9,737 bases of DNA. Source: Thiobacillus sp. UBA6918. GTDB lineage: Bacteria > Pseudomonadota > Gammaproteobacteria > Burkholderiales > Thiobacillaceae. Positions 5,254-9,737 of this stretch are shown in pieces (within the stretch, counting starts at the first letter, position 1; each line of letters opens with the position of its first letter). The stretch covers positions 1 to 9,737 of the forward strand of contig DKAU01000085.1 of NCBI GenBank assembly GCA_002450925.1. Reading direction: 5' to 3'. The position numbers and the translations under genes are program-made. The notes under the pieces were generated by a model that searched no databases, had not been told where the DNA came from, and worked only from the letters and a program-made list of their open reading frames with translations.

Positions 5254-6573
5254 GTGGTAGGTGCTGTGCCGATTAATGGGGACACCTTGATATGGGTGGC
5301 ATACGCAGCTCCTCTGCTTGTGGTGCTGCTGCTTTATTTTGTAAAGAAACGCAAACGTGAAGACCGTTCCAGAAATGTTCTGGAGAACTCGGTCAAAAGC
5401 GGCCTGACAGAGCCACCCAGCCTGCACCCGGTTATTGATCCCTCCATATGTGTGGGGTCGGGCTCGTGCACCCGTGCCTGCCCGGAGAAAACGCTGGGCA
5501 TCATCAATGGCAAGGCGCATCTGGTAAACCCGACTGTCTGTATTGGCCATGGGGCGTGTGCCGCTAGCTGCCCGCTGGGTGCGATCAAGCTGGTATTCGG
5601 TACGGCACGCAGGGGTCTGGACATTCCTTATGTCACGCCCAATTTCGAAACCAATGTACCGGGCATATATATTGCCGGCGAACTTGGCGGCATGGGTTTG
5701 ATTCGAAAGGCGGCAGAGCAGGGCAGACAGGCCATTGAGTCCATTGCACAAAATCGGGCGACGGGAGATGACCTGGATGTGGTGATCGTAGGTGCTGGGC
5801 CGGCTGGATTGTCAGCAACACTTGGTGCGATGGATAAGAAATTGCGGTTTGTCACCATCGAGCAGGAAGACTCGCTGGGTGGTACGGTCTATCATTATCC
5901 GCGCAACAAGATCGTTATGACCCAGCCTGTTACTTTGCCGCTTGCCGGAAAAATAAAGGTTGGGGAGATATCAAAGGAGTCCTTGCTCGAACTTTGGCAA
6001 GGCATCATCAGACGTTTCCATATCCCGATCAGTTACGGGCAGCGCATGGAGAAAATCGAGCCTGCCGAAGGTGGTTTTGTCGTGAAGACCCATAAATCGG
6101 AATTTCGCGCCCGGAACATTTTGCTTTCCATCGGCCGACGGGGTACGCCGCGCAAGTTGGGTGTTCCTGGGGAAGAGCATCCAAAGGTGATTTATCGATT
6201 GATCGACCCTGAACAGTACCGTGGAAGAAAAGTATTGGTTGTGGGTGGCGGGGACAGCGCAATCGAAGCCGCTGTCTCCATTGCCGATCAGCCTGGCAGC
6301 GAAGTAACGCTTTCCTATCGCGGCGAAGCTTTTGGCAGGGTCAAGGAGAAAAACAGGGAAAGGCTGGCTGAGGCAGAACAGTCCGGCCAGCTTGCCGTGA
6401 GACTCAGCTCAACCGTACTTCGCATTGATGAGGGCTATGCAGAGATAGCTCAGGGTGAGGAAACCCATTTGCTGGAAAACGACTACGTTATCGTATGTGC
6501 AGGGGGCGTGCTGCCCACACCCATGCTGAAGGAAATTGGCATCCAGGTGGAAACGAAATACGGAACAGAGTAA
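5254..6573 (+). CDS. Membrane-anchored NAD(P)-linked flavoprotein with two atypical ferredoxin motifs
   Basis: This 439-residue protein has three parts. A single helix at about 11-30, followed by KKRKRED, anchors it with the rest in the cytoplasm. Two ferredoxin-type motifs follow: C66-x5-C72-x3-C76-P and C96-x5-C102-x3-C106-P. In each, the usual second Cys is replaced (Ser69 and His99). Then comes a thioredoxin-reductase-like fold with an FAD site (GAGPAG 180-185) and an NAD(P) site (GGGDSA 331-336). It lacks the CxxC redox pair of true thioredoxin reductases, so it resembles YpdA-like or electron-transfer flavoproteins. The inferred role is to pass electrons between NAD(P)H and the membrane cytochrome b through FAD and Fe-S. 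I recall similar CIGSG..ACPE / CIGHG..CP proteins in other proteobacteria, so this looks like a family trait. The start is GTG 5254, five bases after the cytochrome stop. GTG 5266, preceded by GGTAGG, is an equally good alternative. Confidence 0.85.
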   Translation: MVGAVPINGDTLIWVAYAAPLLVVLLLYFVKKRKREDRSRNVLENSVKSGLTEPPSLHPVIDPSICVGSGSCTRACPEKTLGIINGKAHLVNPTVCIGHGACAASCPLGAIKLVFGTARRGLDIPYVTPNFETNVPGIYIAGELGGMGLIRKAAEQGRQAIESIAQNRATGDDLDVVIVGAGPAGLSATLGAMDKKLRFVTIEQEDSLGGTVYHYPRNKIVMTQPVTLPLAGKIKVGEISKESLLELWQGIIRRFHIPISYGQRMEKIEPAEGGFVVKTHKSEFRARNILLSIGRRGTPRKLGVPGEEHPKVIYRLIDPEQYRGRKVLVVGGGDSAIEAAVSIADQPGSEVTLSYRGEAFGRVKEKNRERLAEAEQSGQLAVRLSSTVLRIDEGYAEIAQGEETHLLENDYVIVCAGGVLPTPMLKEIGIQVETKYGTE

Positions 6574-6605
6574 GAGCCTGTTTCCGGATGTGTCAGAAGC
6601 TATGG

Positions 6606-6746
6606 TTAAGCGATAGCCCGGCACCCCAATCCGGGCTGGCGTCGCTGAATCCGTTTATCAAGTAGACGATAAAGCTTGTTGGTATCGTTGATGTGAGTAT
6701 TTAGATACAGCGTGGCTTCACTGACGGTGAGTCCGTTTGAAGTCAT
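6606..6746 (-). CDS. Possible small protein of 46 residues, doubtful
   Basis: A short frame from ATG 6746 to TAA at 6606-6608 encodes MTSNGLTVSEATLYLNTHIN followed by a basic helical tail with KRIQRRQPG. The N-terminal half looks amphipathic and the C-terminal half is strongly basic. The Shine-Dalgarno is weak. The final codons lie within the inverted repeat at 6609-6646. It sits downstream of the DUF6502-like gene on the same strand, separated by about 80 bp. It may be a remnant or chance; no family is recognised. Confidence 0.2.
   Translation of the reverse strand: MTSNGLTVSEATLYLNTHINDTNKLYRLLDKRIQRRQPGLGCRAIA
6609..6646. terminator. Hairpin in the convergent gap, possible bidirectional terminator
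   Basis: AGCCCGG (6615-6621) pairs with CCGGGCT (6631-6637) around a 9-nt loop. An outer AGCGA/TCGCT pair extends the stem past a small internal loop. It begins 36 bp after the flavoprotein stop and is the best candidate for ending the plus operon. No T-run follows on either strand, so termination by this hairpin alone is uncertain. The rest of 6574-6827 shows no other clear signal. Confidence 0.4.
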
Positions 6747-6827
6747 CTTCTGGCGTCAGCCCTGATAGCTTCCAACAGTGCCAAACAAGAAATTGCATTC
6801 AAACCCGGAAAACAATGAGTGAAATGT

Positions 6828-7685
6828 TCATTTTGTGCTTTGTTTGTTTTCCTCGTTGGAACTGTAGCAATAGAGTCCGTAGGTAACCCGATTATTGGCC
6901 TCGCTGTTCTTGCTGTCTTTTTCCTGGAGTTCCATCGCTTTTTGGCCAAAAGCCTGCATGGCCTGGCTGCTCAGTTGCCGCGCATAACTTTTCAGTGTAT
7001 CGGCGGATTCTTCACTCAGATGATCAAAATAAATGCTTCGTTCCAGAAGGGGATGGTTTTCTGAGCGGGTTAGATTGTGCTCGCATGCGCTCAGGTGATC
7101 ATGCACGTTCTTTCCAAGGTAGAAAAGCTTTTCATCGAGTCCGTGGCTTGGGACAAAGGAATCAGTGACAAGAATCACCCTGTCCAGCTCGTCTACACGC
7201 GCGATGCCCAGCCTAAGCCATTCGTCTAAAACAACCCTTGGGCGAATATCCTTGCTGATGGATTGCACGAGTGCTTCGAAACTCTTGCCTCCCCCTTTGC
7301 TAGAAAGACGTGGCAGGGGCATAGGACGACCCTTGCCGTCCAGGTACTCCGGATTTGTAGTCCAGCGCATGACGGCCTGGGCGCCCAGGGAAACATTGGG
7401 GGGTGGGGCATCCTTGCCTGTAACAAGTTCGGTTCGCAGGCGTTTGACATCCATGCGGTGTATGCCGGTAAGCATACTGACGCGACTGTCGGTTTGCTCC
7501 TTGCCTGGCACCGGCATCCGGGTGGCTTCCTCGACGTAGGTGATTTTCAACAAATCGGCAAGGTAGGGGTACTGCACGCTGTAATGCAGCATCATCCGGA
7601 TAAGCGGACGCAATAGCCGGCGCACGGCCGAAGTCAGGGCACGTGGCGGCGTTACTACTGCGGGTGGAGAGCTAGGAGATCTCAT
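6828..7685 (-). CDS. DUF6502-like putative DNA-binding regulator
   Basis: This soluble protein has 285 residues and no signal peptide or membrane helix. After a Pro-rich start, residues 18-90 look like a helix-turn-helix: a basic helix (VRRLLRPLIR), then YLADLLKITYVEEA, then TDSRVSMLTGIHRMDVKRLR, which fits a recognition helix. Residues 135-175 (SFEALVQSISKDIRPRVVLD, then EWLRLGIARVDELDRV) look like a second winged-helix unit. The LFYLGKNVHDHL and LLERSIYFDHLS segments further on complete the pattern I associate with DUF6502, a family without a described function. That assignment is from memory. The likely job is transcription control. Its ATG at 7685 is only 9 bp from a copy of the 17-bp palindrome found upstream of the cytochrome genes, which suggests autoregulation and control of the electron-transfer genes. 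No good Shine-Dalgarno is visible. It is divergent from a five-helix membrane protein gene. Confidence 0.75.
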   Translation of the reverse strand: MRSPSSPPAVVTPPRALTSAVRRLLRPLIRMMLHYSVQYPYLADLLKITYVEEATRMPVPGKEQTDSRVSMLTGIHRMDVKRLRTELVTGKDAPPPNVSLGAQAVMRWTTNPEYLDGKGRPMPLPRLSSKGGGKSFEALVQSISKDIRPRVVLDEWLRLGIARVDELDRVILVTDSFVPSHGLDEKLFYLGKNVHDHLSACEHNLTRSENHPLLERSIYFDHLSEESADTLKSYARQLSSQAMQAFGQKAMELQEKDSKNSEANNRVTYGLYCYSSNEENKQSTK

Positions 7686-7693
7686 GAATTATC

Positions 7694-7710
7694 ATGTAAG
7701 AAAGTTACAC
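7694..7710. promoter_or_regulatory. Operator-like palindrome, site C, at the DUF6502-like gene start
   Basis: ATGTAAGAAAGTTACAC has arms TGTAA/TTACA in the same 17-bp frame as site A, with one changed outer base. It lies 9-25 bp upstream of the minus-strand ATG at 7685. A bound protein there would block transcription or early elongation of the regulator's own gene. Confidence 0.5.
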
Positions 7711-7787
7711 CTCTGGAGATTATCGGACCATCCTGATCAAATATGAAGCCTGTTGCTAAAGATTTGTGAATATCCTCCGATATATGC

Positions 7788-7804
7788 GTGTAAATAATTG
7801 ACAC
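7788..7804. promoter_or_regulatory. Operator-like palindrome, site B, in the second divergent region
   Basis: GTGTAAATAATTGACAC shares its first eight bases with site A and the same 7-3-7 layout, with one mismatch between arms; flanking GC on both sides extends the symmetry. It overlaps a TTGACA (7798-7803) that could be a -35 box for the plus-strand membrane protein gene, although no good -10 box follows. It is about 62 bp upstream of ATG 7866. Confidence 0.55.
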
Positions 7805-7865
7805 GCTAGTCGGGTGGTTTGTCCCGCCCCTTTTGTCTGGTTTTGGGTCGTTCAGGGGGATTCAA

Positions 7866-8522
7866 ATGGAAGTATTGTCGACTGTTTCTCGTTTATTGCT
7901 GGTTTTGGGCCATTTGCTGGCGTTTGCTTTTGCCATCACCTATATCATGCGCGAGGACTACAGTCTTCTGGTCAAGCGCAAGATTGATCCGGTCGCAATT
8001 CGGGAAACCTCCAGGCTGGTGTTCTGGAGTCTGTTGGTACTGACTATAACCGGATCGGGAATCATCTGGATCGATACGGGTTTTGATATGGCGGTGCTTG
8101 CCACCAAGTCAAAAATTCTAGCCAAACTGAGTGTCGTTGGCATTCTGACGCTGAACGGCATCATCATTCATTTCACAGCTTTCCCGGCTTTCAGGTCACG
8201 TAAAAGCCTGGTTCGTTTTGTTCCCATGCTGACAATCCTTGCATCAATCAGTGCGGTGAGCTGGCTTTATGCAGCGTTTGTGGGCATCGCCAAGCCGCTG
8301 GCCAGCATGCTCGGATACTGGGGGTTCATGGGGATCTATGCCGGACTTCTGGTGGCTGGCATCGTGTTTTCGCACTTGTCCGTCCGTTCGCTTCTGTCCA
8401 GGTTGAAGGTTGTTTATCCAGACGCCAGACCAAAAGTAGAACCGGTCATGAAACGTCTTGTTCATCGCTTCAACAAGAAGGGACGTTTTGAGGCTGCAAC
8501 AACGCTTCTTTACCCGATGTGA
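7866..8522 (+). CDS. Five-helix inner-membrane protein of unknown function
   Basis: The 218-residue protein starts at ATG 7866, chosen because AGGGGGA lies five bases upstream; the frame is open further upstream, but without a good start. Predicted helices are at about 4-25, 51-70, 86-108, 117-140 and 150-172, followed by a basic cytoplasmic tail (RPKVEPVMKRLVHRFNKKGR). Histidines lie in three helices: His16 (GHLLA), His102 (IIIHF) and His170 (FSHLS). They could be ligands for heme b or a metal. The layout loosely recalls DUF2214-like or CopD-like small membrane proteins, but I cannot name the family. It is divergent from the DUF6502-like regulator and shares its operator region, so it may be part of the same response, for example as a redox or membrane-state partner. 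That is inference. A strong terminator follows, so it is a single-gene transcript. Confidence 0.75.
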   Translation: MEVLSTVSRLLLVLGHLLAFAFAITYIMREDYSLLVKRKIDPVAIRETSRLVFWSLLVLTITGSGIIWIDTGFDMAVLATKSKILAKLSVVGILTLNGIIIHFTAFPAFRSRKSLVRFVPMLTILASISAVSWLYAAFVGIAKPLASMLGYWGFMGIYAGLLVAGIVFSHLSVRSLLSRLKVVYPDARPKVEPVMKRLVHRFNKKGRFEAATTLLYPM

Positions 8523-8548
8523 ACTTTCAAGTTGCTCGTGAGACGTTA

Positions 8549-8573
8549 GGGTGCCAAATGGCACCCTTTTTTT
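8549..8573 (+). terminator. Strong Rho-independent terminator after the membrane protein gene
   Basis: GGGTGCC (8549-8555) and GGCACCC (8560-8566) form a perfect 7-bp GC-rich stem with an AAAT loop, followed directly by seven T. It starts 27 bp after the stop codon at 8522 and separates this locus from malQ. Confidence 0.92.
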
Positions 8574-8764
8574 GTGCCTAACATCCTGGTCATGTGAAGG
8601 TGTCAGTATTGGATCATTTTCATCCTCTGGTGCTGGCCGGGATATTGCTTTCATTGAGATTAACCAGCCTAGAATGAATCTTGTCGATATGTTTTAGCGG
8701 CCTTGGTAGGTGTTTCCAGATTTTTATGATGGACAGGTGGTGATAAGAGAAATGAAAGTGGTTT

Positions 8765-9737
8765 ATGAGCGCAGCGCTTGAGCAGCTTTGCAGGCTATAT
8801 GGGGTGCTGCCTGCTTACCACGACATCTGGGGAAACATGCATAACACCTCGGAAGATGCCAGCAGGGCTTTTCTGAAAGCCATGGGTGTCGATGCCACAA
8901 CAGATGAGGAAGCACAGGCATCGTTGCAAGCGCATGAAAATCAGCGATGGAGCAGTACCTTGCCGCCTGTTCAGGTGGTAAGGGAAACGGAGATGCCCCA
9001 TTGCGTGCCAATTGTATTTCCGGAATCAGACAATGGCCTGATTTATCGATGGCGTTTGGAAGAAGAGACTGGAGCCATACGAAGCGGGCAATTTGTTCAG
9101 GCAGACATACTCGAAATTGAACGATATGAACTGGATGGGCATGGGCTGGTACGTCGCCAGTTGAATTTTGATTTCGACATCAAGCCGGGTTATCACCGTC
9201 TTGTTCTGGAACACGATGGCCAAAATGGTGCAGTGGAGGATATGTCCTTCATCGTTGTGCCAAAAGAGTGCTACATGCCCCAGGCAATCCGGAACGATGA
9301 TGGACGTGTATGGGGGCTCGCCACCCAACTTTATGGCGTTCGCTCAGAACGCAACTGGGGAATGGGCGATTTCGGTGATCTGCTCGACATGATTGAATTC
9401 TGCGGCAAGTCAGGTGCTGACGCCGTGTTGCTAAACCCCCTTCACGCGCTCTTTCCGGATGCGCCTTCACATGCCAGCCCGTACAGTCCCTCGCATCGGG
9501 CATATCTCAATACGCTCTACATTGATGTTCAACGCGTCGACGAATTTGATGAATGCGATGAAGCAAAGTCTGTCGTACTTTCGTCTGCATTTCAGGAAGC
9601 GTTGCGTACTCTACGTTCGGCAGAACAGGTGGATTATTTCGCCGTGGCGGATGCCAAATCGCAAGTGTTGAACCAACTGTATGATAGTTTTCGCGCCAAC
9701 CATCTGAAGCGCAACACAGATCGTGCGAAAGCGTTTC
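8765..9737 (+). CDS. malQ: 4-alpha-glucanotransferase (amylomaltase), N-terminal part
   Basis: The frame is open from ATG 8765 to the right edge: 324 codons of a protein usually near 700 residues in the long MalQ type. The enzyme moves alpha-1,4-glucan segments between chains in maltodextrin and glycogen metabolism, in the cytoplasm. Residues 1 to about 170 form the variable N-terminal region of the long form (FLKAMGVDATT near 37-47). From residue 182 the GH77 barrel begins: VWGLATQLYGVRSERNWGMG, FGDLLDMIEFCGKSGADAVL, NPLHALFP, and SPYSPSHRAYLN at about 238-249, a hallmark of the family. The catalytic Asp and Glu lie beyond the window. The start has only a weak Shine-Dalgarno (GAAAGTGG). The 190 bp before it hold the upstream terminator's end and no promoter I can call with confidence. 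It has no visible link to the cytochrome genes. Confidence 0.93.
   Translation, partial: MSAALEQLCRLYGVLPAYHDIWGNMHNTSEDASRAFLKAMGVDATTDEEAQASLQAHENQRWSSTLPPVQVVRETEMPHCVPIVFPESDNGLIYRWRLEEETGAIRSGQFVQADILEIERYELDGHGLVRRQLNFDFDIKPGYHRLVLEHDGQNGAVEDMSFIVVPKECYMPQAIRNDDGRVWGLATQLYGVRSERNWGMGDFGDLLDMIEFCGKSGADAVLLNPLHALFPDAPSHASPYSPSHRAYLNTLYIDVQRVDEFDECDEAKSVVLSSAFQEALRTLRSAEQVDYFAVADAKSQVLNQLYDSFRANHLKRNTDRAKAF

Noticed and set aside
5173..5751. Minus-strand open frame of 192 codons
   Set aside because: Antisense to the end of the 21-heme gene and to the ferredoxin motifs of the flavoprotein.
5254..6573. Calling the flavoprotein a thioredoxin reductase
   Set aside because: It has the fold motifs but no CxxC redox pair, and it carries an anchor and ferredoxin motifs instead.
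6743..6949. Minus-strand frame of 68 codons overlapping the end of the DUF6502-like gene
   Set aside because: It overlaps the real gene in another frame, has no ribosome site and a low-complexity basic product.

Overview
The window is a chromosomal stretch, moderate in GC, from a Gram-negative bacterium. Most proteins look betaproteobacterial (the Nitrosomonadales/Gallionellales/Burkholderiales side). That is a by-eye judgement from the multiheme cytochromes, the DUF6502-type regulator and the MalQ architecture; no search was run.

Layout. (1) 1-2511, all on the minus strand, reading right to left: a secreted tetraheme cytochrome c (1864-2511), an intercistronic hairpin terminator, an exported six-bladed NHL beta-propeller protein (610-1764), and an unrecognised protein that runs off the left edge (1-591). 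(2) 2512-2775 is an AT-rich divergent control region. (3) 2776-6573, plus strand, is a tight three-gene operon: a membrane diheme cytochrome b, a periplasmic 21-heme cytochrome c made of seven triheme modules, and a membrane-anchored flavoprotein with two ferredoxin-like motifs. (4) 6574-6827 is a convergent gap with a hairpin. (5) 6828-7685 (minus) is a DUF6502-like putative DNA-binding protein, and 7866-8522 (plus) is a divergent five-helix membrane protein ending in a strong terminator. (6) 8765 to the right edge is the start of malQ, an unrelated housekeeping gene.

How it may work together. The plus-strand operon reads as a complete path across the inner membrane: NAD(P)H to FAD and Fe-S in the cytoplasm, through two stacked b hemes, to a long c-heme wire in the periplasm. 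The reverse direction is also possible. The divergent tetraheme cytochrome and its beta-propeller partner would be the more distal, possibly extracellular, part. The outer-membrane conduit, if there is one, is not in this window.

The two divergent intergenic regions share a 17-bp operator-like palindrome (GTGT-N9-ACAC, best copy GTGTAAATTCTTTACAC). There is one copy near each of the four divergent starts. The simplest reading is one regulon covering both loci, with the DUF6502-like protein as the candidate regulator. This electron-transfer module plus dedicated regulator is the most promising undescribed system here.
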